A stretch of DNA of 64,000 nucleotides, from NCBI GenBank assembly GCA_033439765.1, contig JAULSN010000001.1, forward strand, positions 8,928,001 through 8,992,000, read 5' to 3'. Source of the stretch: Lasiosphaeria ovina. Taxonomy: Eukaryota; Ascomycota; Sordariomycetes; Sordariales; Lasiosphaeriaceae. This document shows, piece after piece, positions 32,600 through 46,455 of this stretch. Position numbers and translations under genes: made by a program. The notes beneath the pieces were generated by a model. The model saw only the letters and a program-made list of their open reading frames with translations, ran no database searches and was not told the origin of the DNA. How positions within the stretch are numbered: the first letter of the stretch is position 1; the number at the start of each line of letters is the position of its first letter.

Positions 32600-33330
32600 T
32601 AGGAGTAATCGGTCCTATGGCTGTGGCACTGGCTCCCTTCGGCGTAGTTAAGATTGGCGATATAGGCCGCGGAGTCGCCGAGCTTTTGGGATTGATGGTT
32701 AACGCCATCTGGGGGCCCTCGCCACCCATATCCTCATTAGGGGGGGGGGCAAATCCTCATCAGGGGGGGGCATAGCCTCATTAGGGGGGTCCCTCGCTAG
32801 CATTATCTATCTAGTCTTTGATATCGCAACGGGTTAGCAACCCCTCATCAGGAGGCGGCGGTCTATCGTCTCCAGCCCCAAGTGTGTCGATATCCGCCGC
32901 TCCCGCCGCGGATGCAATTCGAATTAGTGCCTACTGAATCTGGAATGCCACTACTATTTTAGGGGTATCTACAGTAGCAATAGGGATATCGAAAATATCG
33001 CCCGTAGTAACGGACGACCTATGAGCCTAAGCTCAGTAACCCTAGGGCTACGGTCATTTATGAGCTTAATACCTAGGCTATATTATTACGTAGACTCTAA
33101 CGCCTTACGATAGACTTGGGCATCTAGTAGAACTAGACCCTTATAATAGACATATCCTTTGCCTTATTCGGGAGAATTCCGAGGGGCTTGAAGCCAAAGT
33201 AGGCTTTTCCCCACCAGACGTGCATTTGCGGACTCAGCGAGGTCATGTTCCATAGCTTGTCTAACACCCCGACTCTGCTCGTAAAGGGCTTTAAGGTCTG
33301 CGCCTCTGGATCGTCCTCAGGAGGACGCAT
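32600..33330 (-). pseudogene. Relic of a fungal HNH-endonuclease-like gene
   Basis: The minus-strand ORF at 33330-33133 contains LDKLWNMTSLSPQMHVWWG and KAYFGFKPLGI. This resembles the block after the HNH motif in large fungal HNH-domain protein families, where 'W...LSP..H..W..A.FG.KPL' recurs. Beyond 33133 the frame is broken by TAG/TAA codons, many at positions where C-to-T change would explain them. Further on, Pro-rich acidic repeats (PPPDED, PPPPNED) remain at 32856-32731. There is no intact HNH catalytic motif. This is a dead copy with TA-rich decay like repeat-induced mutation. The family match is from memory of the pattern and needs a search. Confidence 0.45.
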
Positions 33331-33940
33331 CAGCTATTTACCGTCTTACTAGACTAGTTGCTCAAGCACAAGCGTCCTACCTTCTGGGATGGCGAACGAG
33401 AACCGGCGAGCAAAAACCTATGTAACTACTAGAATTCAAAGTCTCACAAACAAGGCACTCACTCACTCCTCACCGATATCTATCGAGAATCGATCTCCAC
33501 GAGATATTCGGAAACGCCTTAAAGCACAACCTACCAGCCAGCAATACAATACGTCGATGACGAGACTGAGGCACCAAAAGACATCGTTCTATACGAAACA
33601 TGACACCCCGCAATAGCAGGAAATCTGATGGTAACAGCCCTTGAAGGTGCGGAATGCCAGGTTAAGAATGTCGCCAAGAAAAGTAAGATAAGCAATCAGA
33701 GGTTTAGCAAGCAGCGACCTTCTTATTAGTCTATATCAGACGAAAAGAATAAAAATGCAATCATAATATTGCCGTATCCGCACATGCAAAAATATATACA
33801 GTGTAATAGATAAATAATGCCAACCCCTCAATAAACAGAGCCAAGCCAGCCCGTATCCGTTTCCCCCGTTTTCCGTAGGTGGTATTTTTATCTAGGTAGC
33901 TATGTATGTTAATCTCTTCACCTGCACCAATCATGGCAAA
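33331..33940. other. AT-richer intergenic DNA
   Basis: Contains short random ORFs only. The part before 33941 is probably the 3' UTR of the mucin-like gene, with AATAAA-like strings near 33755-33835. Confidence 0.5.
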
Positions 33941-36156
33941 TCACCGCGCGCGCCCAACTCCGAAACTGCCGCCCACGGGGTATCGTCCTCCTCCACCTCC
34001 ACCACCTCCTCTTCTGCTGCCGCCGCCGTAATCGTCGCCCTCGTCGTCATCGCTGCTACCCCTGCCGCCGAGCAGCCCCGGCCCGCCGGCGTGGCTGGCC
34101 GGCGGCGGCGTCAGAAGCGTGCCGAGCCCCGGATACGAGCCGACGTCGCTGCTGCGGCCGCCGCCGACGCTCGTGTCCCAGCCGATGCTGATGATGCTGG
34201 TGGTGGCCGCGTCGCCGCCGCCCCGCCCAGCGCCGTAATTAGTATTATTGTTGTTATTATTGTAACCCGCTCCGTCGCCAGAGCCAGCACCGCTGCCGCT
34301 GCCGCTGCCGCCGCCGCCGTTCCCGTTGCCCAGGCTGCCGCGCTCGCTGGCGATGCTCCACGACCCGGGGTCCTGGGGCGTCGTCTCGCCCGTGGTGGTC
34401 CCCTGGACGAACAGGCTGTACGTGTTATCGGCGGGACCGCGGCCGGGCGGCATGGGCCACAGCTGGGAGCTCATGGTCTGGCGGCGGCGGGCCGACGGCG
34501 CGGGGCGGATCACGATGCGCACCTCGCCCTCTCCGACCAGCGCGCTGTTGCCCGGCGATTCGTTGCCGCTGCTGCCCGTGGCCGGGCCGCCCCCGCCTGC
34601 TATTACTGCTGCTCCTGCTCCTGCCGTGCCGTCGGGCGGCGTCAGGCGCTGCCGCATCACGGCTTGCGCGCTCCGCCGCCGCTCCGTCAGCCAGCGGATC
34701 AGCACGACAAACAGCACCAGGAAGAGGATCCCGAGGATGACGCCGACGACGAGCGCCACGATCTGGTACGTGGAGAGCCCGCTGGCGGAGGCCTCGGGGC
34801 TGGGCGCGGGCACGGCTGAGGGTGTCATGGTGGGCGACGAGCTCGTCATCATGGTTTCGAGGGTGCCTGTCATGGAGGACGAGGCGGGCATGCTCGAGGG
34901 GGCAGGGCTCGAGGTGGGGGTTTCTGAGGTTGATGATGAGAGCGGCGCGGTTGAGCTGGGCGGGAGCGATGAGATTACGGATGATGTTATCAGCGTGGTG
35001 GGAAGGGAGGTCGCTGGAGTGGAAAAGACGCTCGTCGGCGGAGGTATAGGGGGTGAGATTTCTGTTGTTGGCGCGCTGGGAGGTGGCGGCACTGGCGTTG
35101 TTGGATTTGATGGTATGGCACTGGGTATAGCACTGGACATTGCCTGCGTGCTTGTTGGCACCGTGCTTGACGCAGGCACGGTAATGGTTGTTGTGACAAA
35201 GACAGTCGTGACGGCATTAGGCGCCACAAAGGTCGTCGAGAAGACAGTGTTCGTAATGGTCGTAATGAAGAGGCTCTTCGTAAACACTGTTGTGGTGACG
35301 GTGGACGTGGTAGTCCCTTCATCTCTCTTCTCTGCCTCGCCCTTGGCTCTGAGAAACCACCCGGGCACGGCATTGTGCTCGGCTCGCCTAGTAACAGCTG
35401 GTTCGTATATAGATTGTGGAGACGTTGCTGGTGTAGTCGCCTCTGATAATATGTTTCGGATTCCTCGAGCCCGTCTAGAGAAAGCCGTGGCCGTGACGGT
35501 AGATGTCTGTGTTTGCTGCGTTGGGTTGAGGAATGTGAGGACTTCTGTCCTCGTTGTGATGGCCACGCTCGTCTCTGGCATGCCGGTAAAAGAAGTGACC
35601 GTGCTCGTGACGGTCTGAGTGACGGCGAATATGGCTGGGCTCGAAGCCAGCGTAGCCACGGTTGAGGATCTGACACTTGTTAACGCCGACCCTCACAACA
35701 AAGCAAACGTTGAGACAAAAGGACAAAATCTTACGATGGAAGAGCTGGTAGGGAGCAGCCACCAGCATCGCACTCGGTGGCATTGTTCGTGTAGCACCCT
35801 GCTTCCCCGCTCGCCGACACACAGTACCTGAAGCCGTCGCCACAATACTGGACAACTTCGTCACCCGCGGGGAAGCATGAGAGGGGCGGCGGACATGGCG
35901 GGGCTGTGGTATCGTTTCCTCCACAAGGAGGTTGTGGCGCCGGTGTAGCTGGCAAGGCCTCGCCACTACTTGGGCCATCTTCCTGTCTTTTCCGTCTCTG
36001 GGCTCTCGCGGTTGAGCCGACTCCATCTCCGGCGCGAGACCTGCGGGCGCGAGCTGGTCTCGATAATGGAAGCTGGCGTAGAGGCTCCCCAAAACTGTTG
36101 GCGGCCGCCTGAGCTTGCTTCTCGCCCACCGTCCTTGAAAGTTGCCCTAATAATGG

Positions 36157-36196
<40 letters not shown>

Positions 36197-36297
36197 GCGC
36201 TGTGATCCTTGGCAGACGAAGAGGACTGCCTGCCTACGGCCACGGCTGCGAGTCCCAGTAAAAGGGTCTTCAAACCCAAACCCCGCGAAATCAACAT
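33941..36297 (-). CDS. Mucin-like single-pass membrane protein with polyQ tract
   Basis: Two exons, 36297-35735 and 35669-33941, encode 763 aa; the 65-nt intron has donor GTAAGA and a TGTCAG acceptor. ATG 36297 is chosen because it begins a signal peptide (MLISRGLGLKTLLLGLAAVA); upstream in-frame codons start with TTG. Order: signal peptide; 13-residue polyQ near 36-48; basic linker; Cys-rich module around 150-185 (CFPAGDEVVQYCGDGFRYC); long Ser/Thr/Pro-rich stalk likely O-glycosylated; transmembrane helix about 490-514 (IVALVVGVILGILFLVLFVV) followed by RWLTERRR; Gly/Asn-rich cytosolic tail. The layout resembles fungal cell-wall stress sensors or wall-anchored mucins (Mid2/WSC-like), but the Cys module is not a clear WSC domain. 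Function is not assigned. It is transcribed in the same direction as the rhodopsin-domain gene. Confidence 0.8.
36156..36196. repeat. (GTT)n tract encoding polyQ
   Basis: About 13.5 GTT units. Read on the minus strand as CAA they give the polyglutamine run of the mucin-like protein. Confidence 0.95.
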
Positions 36298-38621
36298 TCT
36301 CCTGCCCGTTGCATCGTGTGCGAGGTCGGGACAGTTGTGGTACGCCGTCAAAGGAAGCTGTGGCTTCCAGGCGGGAGGGAGGAGGAGAGACAGAAAGGAG
36401 AAAGGGTGGAAGGCCGGCCGATCAGCAGCGGCCTGGGTAAATGTGGATGGAGGATGGAAGAAGACGAAGCGACGAAAGCGAGGGTTGGTGAAGGAGTGAG
36501 GAGCCTGCCCGGGGAAGTGAAGAGATCGACGGAAGCTTGTTTGGCCAGGCTAGGTCAGGTAGCGGGGGAGGGTGAAGAGAGGAAGCACGCGTGCATGGGA
36601 CGAGGCCGGCGTGTGGGTGATAGAGGGTAGGGCAGGGTGATGTGAAGTCAGGGGAGGTGAGCGAGGAGGACGGAGTGGAGCGGGCAGGCAGAACTCTCGA
36701 GAGCTTCCACAGGACAGGGCCTCTCGCCATCATCGGTCGATCTCGGATGCGCAGGCAGGGTGAGCTTCCCCGGGTGTTGGCTGGAGGCTACTTGCCCGAG
36801 CTGGCCAGTTCCCCGGCCACGAGGCAGGTCGCTGGCAGCAGGCGACATGACGCCAAGTAAGGTAGCGGGCGGATGGGAGCTCGTGAGCATCCGCATTCCT
36901 CTTTTCCTCGCCAAGGCATAAGGCAAGGTGGCGATCAGCAGGTACTCGACGGACTGACGTCGAGTTGTAGGGAGGTGAGCCAGTCAGAGGCGGGCGTGGG
37001 CAGCAACCAGGCTTTGGCCAGGTACGGACAGGCCAGGCTCTGACCGGCATCCGGATGCTCCAAAGCTTCTGGAAGGTCTCGGAGAATTGGGGTGCATTCA
37101 ATGCCTGGCCATACATACGTCCCTAAGGTAAATGTGCGCATTGTAACCATGACGAAGGGGGTAGGCGACGCCCGCCAACATGGGACGACAGGGGGGCGTA
37201 GGTCAGGTCTGGTGTGATGTGCTGGAGGGGACGGGACAGGACAGGACAGGACGGGACGGGCGCGCAGGCATGTCGTAATTGGCCCCTTCTATCTGAGGCC
37301 CTCGGAGGCTCTGGCGGCCTGACATAGATAGACGCGAGCCTCGTGATGCAGGCCGTCGCCGATAGAGTGGCGAGGCAGCTTTTGGCCTTCTCAGCCTCTG
37401 ACTCTGTCTCTCGTAGATGGCGCATGCGGCTCTGCAATAACAAGGGCCAAGCAAGCAAGACGACACCAATCAATCCTACCTTCCCAGACGGCGGCGACGC
37501 TGCGCTCAGCCGTGCGTGCCGGGTCTGGAGACGGAGTCTGAGCGCATCCACGACCCGACCCGACGCGACTCGAGTAGACTCGACCCGATCGAGATGCAGC
37601 GACAGGCTCGCCGTTCCAGGCTGGAGCAGCGCAGCGGGCCCGACAAAAAGAACAACGGTAGCGAACATCAAAAGACAAAGGTGGAAGACACACAGGGGTC
37701 CCCGACAGATGGAACCCCCCCGAACCTCGTCTTCGGATGTGGGTTCGGACGGGACATTCCAGGGCGAGATCCAAGGGCCAGCTGGGCGTCGATCAGATGG
37801 CACCGGCTTCATGCGATCCGCCCTCCCCAGGCAGCCCGCCACTTCCATTGACTTCACTTCACTTCACTTTGCTTCGGTGATGCAGTGCAGCCCACGTCAG
37901 AGACATAGTGGACGGCGCCATCTCGGTGGCAAATATTATATGCACAGGTGGAATTGCGGGTGTGTTGCAGGATGGGATGCGAAGAGAAAAGAACAAGGTT
38001 CAAATCGAAGACGACACAGCGGCTTGGTCCCGCTAGATGCGTGCCCACTTATTGCTGTTCAAGCAGTTACAGCGGAACTGGGTGGCGTCGGGCCGCTGCC
38101 ACCTGCATCATAATACTTGACAGCTGTCGGAAGTTCCCCGGCAAATGGACATGTCTCCTCCAAAAGAATTCTCAAAACCAAGGTGTCCTCCGAATACGTG
38201 CTATGCACTTTCCTTTACATTCTGCAACAACCACAAGCTTCAAATGTTTTGATGTTGTTTATTTCCCAGTCCTGATATTTACTTCCAGTTAACCGGCTTT
38301 TCCCACGCCCACCCGCCGTCTCGTCTACCAAGTAGCTCGCACCGCCTTTAGGAAGCAACTCCCCCACCCCTCTTTAAAAAAAATTTTTAAAAAAAAAATT
38401 TAAACTCCATCCTTGCTTCCCCCTCCCCATAAATATGCGAAGTGTAGTTCTCGCCATGTGTGCAAATGCAAATGCAAATGGGAATAAAAGGAAAAAAAAA
38501 AAAGGGGTAGCCTCCATGACTTGGTATCAACGCCGAGCCAGACAGAACACCCCCAAATCAAAAAGCCGTGTAGAGCTTCTATTAGCCACAAACACACACA
38601 GAGAGGGACAACCCCCTCCTT
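36298..38621. other. Intergenic between the mucin-like gene and rhodopsin-domain gene
   Basis: No gene is recognised in 2.3 kb. It holds a GGACA/GGACG pentamer run near 37230-37262, an A/T palindromic stretch (38374-38404) and A-rich runs. It contains the promoter of the mucin-like gene and the 3' UTR of the rhodopsin-domain gene. Confidence 0.5.
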
Positions 38622-40448
<1,827 letters not shown>

Positions 40449-42829
40449 TCTCGGCTACTCCCTCCACGTCTCCTCCCGGGAAGACCCAGTACGGCGGTCG
40501 AACGGTTTTCCAAACCTGGTGCGCCAGGCTCACGCTGTGCTACCTGCACATTTACCGGCGGGCGATCTGTCTCGCTGGAACGTGTTTCGTTTTGTCCGAG
40601 ACGAGGGTCTTGGCAGTAGTTATTAATGGTTGGTGTCGGCAGTATCTTGAATATATCACATTCACGTCGAGCAACCAAGACACGGCGTCTTCAGAGCAGA
40701 GGGCAAGCATCCCGGAGAGAAGGGAGAGGAGGGAGAGCGCCCGAGGTTGTCAACACGGCACACCTGGTTCTAATACCTGAGCCTGAGCCCGAACGGAGGT
40801 CAGTTCCTTGACCTCACCGCACCCACCTCGACTCGCACATGGTCCCGCTTGCCCAGCCCAGCCCAGCCCAGAGGAGCAAGCGGCACTCCATCATCAGCAG
40901 GCCCGGGCCGGCAGACACCACCATCAACAATATAAAGTGCTCGCGCACCTGCACGCAGCCCGACTAGGCTAGTGCGCGGAAGCTCTGTTCGTGGCCCGAG
41001 CAGAGCTGCACTAAACGGCCAAGCGCAGGCTTGGAGCAGAGGCTAGAGAGAAGGAGAGGGTGCTGTTCTGCCAGGCGTAGGTGTGGCAGCAGCGGGACGA
41101 GGCCCTCGCGCCGCTGCAGCCGTGCAACACGATTGGCCCACCTGACGCGGCCGGTGGGAGGGCGGATGCAGACGGGCTGCAAGTAGACAATTGAGCCAAA
41201 ATGGGCCATTTGCGGAGGGCCGATTGGGGGATACATCTGTGGGGAGGAGCTGCTGGTGCCGGCGGGCTCCAAATATACTCGTCAATGCCGGCGCCTTGGG
41301 TGCGCTGGGAGTAACTCTTAATGGCCACGCTCCAGGCAGGTTGCGTCACCAGAGCGACCGCTGCTTGTTGCATAGTATGTGTGCGTGTGCGTGTGACGGA
41401 CCATGTGTGGCAATCTATCGCCAGCATTATCTCTGCCGTTGCAGTGTCATATATCGAACTGGCGGCGGCCCGACTCTCCTGCCTGTCCTGTCATGGGCGT
41501 GACTCAATGGGAGAGAATAGCTGGAGTGCGATATACCTCTGGTAGGGAGCACGCAGTAGACAGCTCAGGAATCTTTCGACTTGTCCGTTGCGCGCCACTC
41601 GACGCTGACCAGCTCGCAACGGCTAGATGCCCATCCGTCACCGTCACTGGTGGTGCCGTCAAGAAGCAAGAGATTAGACATTTCCGCGCGCTAGGCTTTC
41701 CAAGGGTCCTAGTGTGTGTCTGTGAGCCGGGACGTTCACCGTTGCGCTTCCTCCTTGAGCAGTCAGTGCAGCATGCACGAACGGCTCGTGGACGCCTTCG
41801 AGCAGCAGCCACGGGACGTGAGCGGAACGTTGTGATGTCAGTGCGCCATGATTTCTTCCCTCTCCGCTATCACGGCATGTCTAGACAGAAAACAAGATGC
41901 ACTTGCGATAGAAGAGATGAGAGAGGACGAGGAAAACAGAAAAAATAGCCATTGCCGGATACACCATGAGTAGACGGCCCGACGAAAGGAAGAAAACAAG
42001 ATCAGCTGAGACGGAGAGCAAACTGCACTAGCGATGCTTCTACCACCACCCACTAGGCACCTACCTGCCTTACCTAGATAAGCAGTCAGCTAGAAGAAAG
42101 GTTAAGCTTTCTTTCGTCGGAGAAAAGACTTACATACTGTACGCTGCGCAATCGATCGCCAGCCACACCTGGAGTTGAGGGGTAGGAAGAGCGAACGTCA
42201 AGTGGCCGGTCTTGTTCTGGGCTAGCCCATTCGCCATCATCCCCCGGCCCCTCGTCTCCCCGCAAAGCAGAGGCAGATGCAACCCATCACGCAGCCAGCC
42301 CATCCTTTTCCAACGGCGTATTGCGGGGAACGGGATTGAACACACACACGCACACATACACACCAAAGAGGAGGTCAGAGCTCCGTCCCCCGTCCTCTCA
42401 ACTCGACTAGTGTAGTCCATTTCAGTCAAACGGTCATCTACCGCTGCGCTAACCAGTCAAGCACTTCTCAATCCGTACAGTTGCATCTTTTCCATCTTTC
42501 GATCCCACCCTTCTTTCCCGCTCCAGACCTTTTGTTGCACGTGGTCGACAGTGCACAGCAGACTCTGAAGCAGACGGGCCAGTGTTTCGTCTCGCCCTCC
42601 AAGTTCCCGGCTTCGAGACGGTCCGCCAGAAAGAGAGCGGCTCGATTGCTCGGTAGCGAAGAACGTGCTCGTGCGCCAACCTCAGCACGGAAGCAAGCGA
42701 ACAAACCACACACACCGTCGCCGTCCCAGTGGATGGACGCCTCTGCGCTGCTTCCTCCCCTTCACGTACGCCATCGTGTCCTGAGTCGCTTGTGTGTTCC
42801 GTGACTTCTGGGGTTTGCCCGTCCGTCGC
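40449..42829. other. Intergenic between rhodopsin-domain gene and BPL1
   Basis: 2.4 kb without a recognisable gene. A tRNA-like half (D-arm pattern) on the minus strand near 42416-42462 lacks a T-arm. The rest has short ORFs overlapping on both strands. Confidence 0.5.
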
Positions 42830-45050
42830 TCAGCACTTTCTCCTCACGAGCCCCTTCCAAAAGTCAAAGCTGTTCTCGTCGCTCTGCAGGGCCCACACTT
42901 TGCCTGTAGGCCGCAGCGCGCCGTTGATGCCGTCCGCGGCGACCTCTTCGGCCTTGAGCATGCCCCAGTCCGTGGTGATGCCTAGCACGCGCGCCCTGAC
43001 TCCGCCCTCTGCCTCGAGCGTGACGATTTGGTTTGCGTGCAGCCAGTGCTCGTAGTACTTCTCCTCGAGCCGGCGCGAGAAGCCGGTGCGGCAGAACTCG
43101 TCGTACAGCACCTCGAGCCGAGTGAGGATCCGCGCAATCAGTCGCTCGATGCGGAAGGGCGCCAGACCCTTGTTGCTGGTAAGCGCCGACAGCATGGCGT
43201 CGAGGCTCGTCGTCGGCCGCCCGTTGTTCGTGTTGATTCCGATGCCCAGCACAACCTGGTAGTTCCCGTCCGAGTAAGCGCAGTTGGACAAGATCCCGCC
43301 AATCTTAACGAACGAGGCTTGTTCCGCCTTCGTGGGGTCCTGGGCGTAAATGTCGTTTGGCCACTTGAGTTTGACGGGCAGCTTGTCATAGCCAACGTCG
43401 TACGTCTTGATCGCCTCGATAATAGCAACCGCGGCTAGGTACTGGACAAACACGATGGGCCGCGTGACGGCGTCTTTCGCCGGATGGTTTATCACGGTCG
43501 AAAAGATCAGGCTCCCGGCAGGCGACACCCAGACGTTGGACCCGCGGCCGCGGCCTGCTACCTGGGTGGTAGCCGCGATGGTGAATCCTGTGGGCAGCTT
43601 CGAAAGCAGATTGTGATTTCTGTCGTGGCTGTTAGCACTTTCCTCTCAATAGGCAAGAGGCTGGCTGTCTCACTTCTCAAGCAAGGTATTCGTGCTGGTG
43701 ACAACCTCGCCATACATTAGCACGTCGCCCCACTCTTTGGCCCCCGGGTCTACCTTCCTGTACTGTGCAAGACTCGAATAGAAAACAGCATGGTTGAAGT
43801 ACGGAGTCTCCTTAGGTTCCGGCCATGCGATTTCGTGCGAGACGACCTGTTTTGGCACCTGTATATACTCGGCCGTCGGGTCTGGCGTCCCGCGACCCGT
43901 GGTCTTCTTCTGCGCCGTGTATTCGCTCGCGAGTGCTCTATCCAAGTGGGCCAAGGACCATCGCGAATCCGGCTTCTCGAGGTGGAACAGGTCGTTCTCG
44001 TCCTTGATATACTCCTCTGTATTTTCTTTAGTGATGATGTCTTGGAAAGAGGCTAGCAGTTTGCCAACCTCGGCGTGGTTGAGCGACGACAGGTGGATCT
44101 TGGACAGACTCGGGGTAGATGATTCCCCCTGGCTGACTTCGAGGCCGAGCTTTGTCAGACATGCCTTGAGAAAGTTGGCCCTCGCTCCGTCGTCTGCTGC
44201 CAAATCGTTGATGAGGCCGTCGTACCCCGGGATGTCCTGATGCTTAGTCAGGTTGACAGCGGCGAATCTGTGCTTGTTAGCGGGGGACATAAACATGGCG
44301 GCCGCTTCGGGATACCAACTCTGGATGCGGGCCCATCAGGATAGCGCTCCCCGTTCCGACCTTGCAGTACATCACAGCGGCCTTCACGTATCCCGATGCG
44401 ACATCTATGTCGTCTTGGTACTCGGCGAGCACCTCTGTGTCGCTGGCGTCGGTTGCCTCGGGGTTTACAAAGACGCCGCCGCCGTTGTAGTAGCATTTGA
44501 AGACGTCAGGAACTACGCCAACCCCCGGAAAGGCGCTCTTATTGACGATGATGTTGGCGGCTCTTGCGCCACGCTCGCTATGGTAAGCAAAGCCTTTGAA
44601 GGCACCGCCGCGACAGGTGCCGGGGAAGAAGCCGAGCTCCCTGCCTCCGGTGACCTCTAGCTTCGGGTGGCCAACCTCAAACTCGCACCGGCGACTGGCA
44701 TAATAACCTCCAGCGCAAAAGCCAAGGTAAGCGCCTCCGCGGCGGACGAACAGTGAGATGGCGGTGTTGCCGGCGCCGTTCAAGACGCGGCAGTAGCCAA
44801 GATCGGCGCCGCCAGGGAACACGAGAAGGGCGCAGGTAGAAGCCCAGGGCTCCTTGAGGAGGGCTGTCTCGGTGATGGGGATCACGGCGTAATTAGGAGA
44901 CAACAAGCGCCGCAGGGAATAGAGGCAGTGGCGCACAGATTCGACGGTTGATCCCGTTCCTGGTCGGAGCTGTTAACGCGACATCAAATTTAAACAAGTC
45001 CATATAGCCATACCTGTGTAGACCAGGACATTAAGCCTGCGTGGCGCCAT
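42830..45050 (-). CDS. BPL1: Biotin-protein ligase (holocarboxylase synthetase)
   Basis: Four exons (45050-45014, 44959-44320, 44267-43674, 43619-42830) encode 686 aa. Introns are 54, 52, 53 and 54 nt class, with donors GTATGG, GTTGGT and GTGAGA and branch TTAAC or GCTAAC; all phases close exactly. The N-terminal half is the BPL_N glutamine-amidotransferase-like domain, with MAPRRLNVLVYTG and the nucleophile-elbow-like GFCAGGYYAS (Cys94). The C-terminal catalytic domain shows GRGRGSNVWVSPAGSLIFS (446-464), the biotinyl-AMP loop, and KLKWPNDIY (KWPND 509-513) with the catalytic lysine. A BPL_C domain ends the protein. It makes biotinyl-AMP and transfers biotin to acetyl-CoA and pyruvate carboxylases. 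It is divergent from COA4 with only 230 bp between start codons. Confidence 0.95.
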
Positions 45051-45280
45051 GCCGTGGCAATTAGTACGGTTTTCGATTGTGGGATGTTGTGGTGGTGTAT
45101 ATTTGTTGTGTACCCGGAGACTCTTGAACAAGGGTGGGTGGTTTGATCGGTGAGGTGAGCGGGATGTTAGGGCGGTGTCCGGCCGGTGAGCTCGGAATGT
45201 CCAAACTCGACGTTTCCAAAAACCCAAGCCAACAACACCAAAAGAAAATCCAAGTTGCGCTAAACAACAGCCATCTCGCA
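45051..45280. promoter_or_regulatory. Compact bidirectional promoter between BPL1 and COA4
   Basis: Only 230 bp separate the two start codons. The interval contains a GTATAT element near 45096 and GT-rich sequence. Shared regulation is inferred from the spacing. Confidence 0.55.
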
Positions 45281-46005
45281 ATGTCGAAGCCAGATGCAAA
45301 CCAGAACAAACAGCAGCAGCCGCAAAATGCAGTGGCCGTGCAGCAAGATGACGAGCCGGACGAGTGGTAAGCAGGACGCGATTTATCCTTGGCCCGTTGC
45401 GTTGCGTTGCGTTGAGTGGCCCCTGTCAAAGTCAAGTCGAGAAGAAAGGCGACCTGAGGCTTTTCCGGCCGCCCGACGCCGAGTCTCGGCACTGCTGAGA
45501 ATTCTGTTGCTCACTGGATGCGGCAAATTCTGCAGGGACAAGCGGATCTTCAGCACCGGCTGCGCAGGTACGTTGGCTGCGTTTTTTATCTATACCGGAG
45601 GGGAGGCGGCAGTTTGCGGTCTGCAGTCTTGGAATGGCGTCTTCGGGGCGCTGGCTGAAAAGATTTTGGGGTCCGGTGCAAGTCCAGTGCAGGCCCGGAT
45701 TTTACCCAATTCAGGATTGCCAAAATGGAAAAGCGAAGGAACGGGCCAAAGCTGACAAGTGGGCACTGCATGTGTGGGACAGATGAAAACACCACCTTGA
45801 CCGACTGTTACTACGAGAAGAAAGATTGGAGGAAATGCAAAAACGAGGTGAGCCCTCCTGGAAGTTTGCGCTCTGCCGAGCCATCTCTGGGCGTTCGGAC
45901 CGCTGATACGGAAGCTGCGACGGGAACCTGGAATAGATGGAGCGGTTCAGACGGTGCTGGAAGGCCCAGGGAAATGACGCCAGAACCGACATGAAGGATG
46001 CTTAG
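45281..46005 (+). CDS. COA4: COA4-type twin CX9C cytochrome c oxidase assembly protein
   Basis: Four exons (45281-45366, 45536-45567, 45783-45847, 45937-46005) encode 83 aa. Donors are GTAAGC, GTACGT and GTGAGC; acceptors are CAG, CAG and TAG; frames join exactly. An acidic Gln-rich N-terminus ends DDEPDEWDKRIFSTG. Then come the twin motifs C-ADENTTLTD-C and C-KNEMERFRR-C, each with nine residues between cysteines, and a basic tail. This is the CHCH fold imported by the Mia40 relay into the intermembrane space. The DEWDxRIxxTGC start is typical of Coa4, which helps build respiratory complex IV. ATG 45281 was preferred over upstream in-frame ATGs (45134, 45197) because homologues start here and the context is CGCAATG. 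The coding part is 252 nt spread over 725 bp. Confidence 0.93.
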
Positions 46006-46455
46006 GGCTGTACAGTAAGGGGGCATATCGGAACAAGCAATATCCATTTGACTTTTCTCAATTGTGATGATGATTTTGTCTCCTGTTCGAGTTATACTAT
46101 ACAATGGCTTCGTCGTTTTCAGATGGGTGACATTGGTAACGTTATCGACATTCTGTATAGTACAAGATACGTACATGTATCACATACGGTGGACTCCAAA
46201 GGTGGCTGGTGGTTCGTCGCGTCGGTTACTTTAGGCCAACAAGGATTCCACTAGAAATTACGGATATCTACGGTACGAGCAAAGTACTGTTCCTTACTAG
46301 CGAATCATAGTTTGGCCCCTCCCGATTTGAGACGCGGTGCTCCAATCAATTGGCTGACCAGGTCCAAGCTCGACTTCGTCTTGGATCCCAAACAATCGAC
46401 GTTGAATTTTTCGCCATCCCTCTTTGCGCATCGCAGCCCGGCCCCGAGAACAGAT
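46006..46455. promoter_or_regulatory. COA4-MGM101 intergenic with CCAAT boxes
   Basis: CCAATCAATTGG at 46342-46353 gives a CCAAT box and an inverted ATTGG about 105 bp before the MGM101 start. This is a plausible HAP-complex site for a mitochondrial gene. An in-frame open stretch begins at 46312 but has no better start than 46456. Confidence 0.5.

Noticed and set aside
33902..35618. Long plus-strand ORFs (305 and 430 codons)
   Set aside because: They are antisense to the mucin-like gene and arise from its GC-rich, Ser/Thr/Gly-coding sequence.
37990..38012. GGTTCAAATC string resembling a tRNA B box
   Set aside because: The flanks do not pair as a T-stem and no A box or anticodon arm lies upstream.
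42416..42462. tRNA-like D-arm (TGGTTAGCGCAGCGGTAGA) and a CCGTT/AATGG stem on the minus strand
   Set aside because: No T-arm/B-box follows, the loop lacks U33 and no acceptor stem closes. At best a tRNA fragment.
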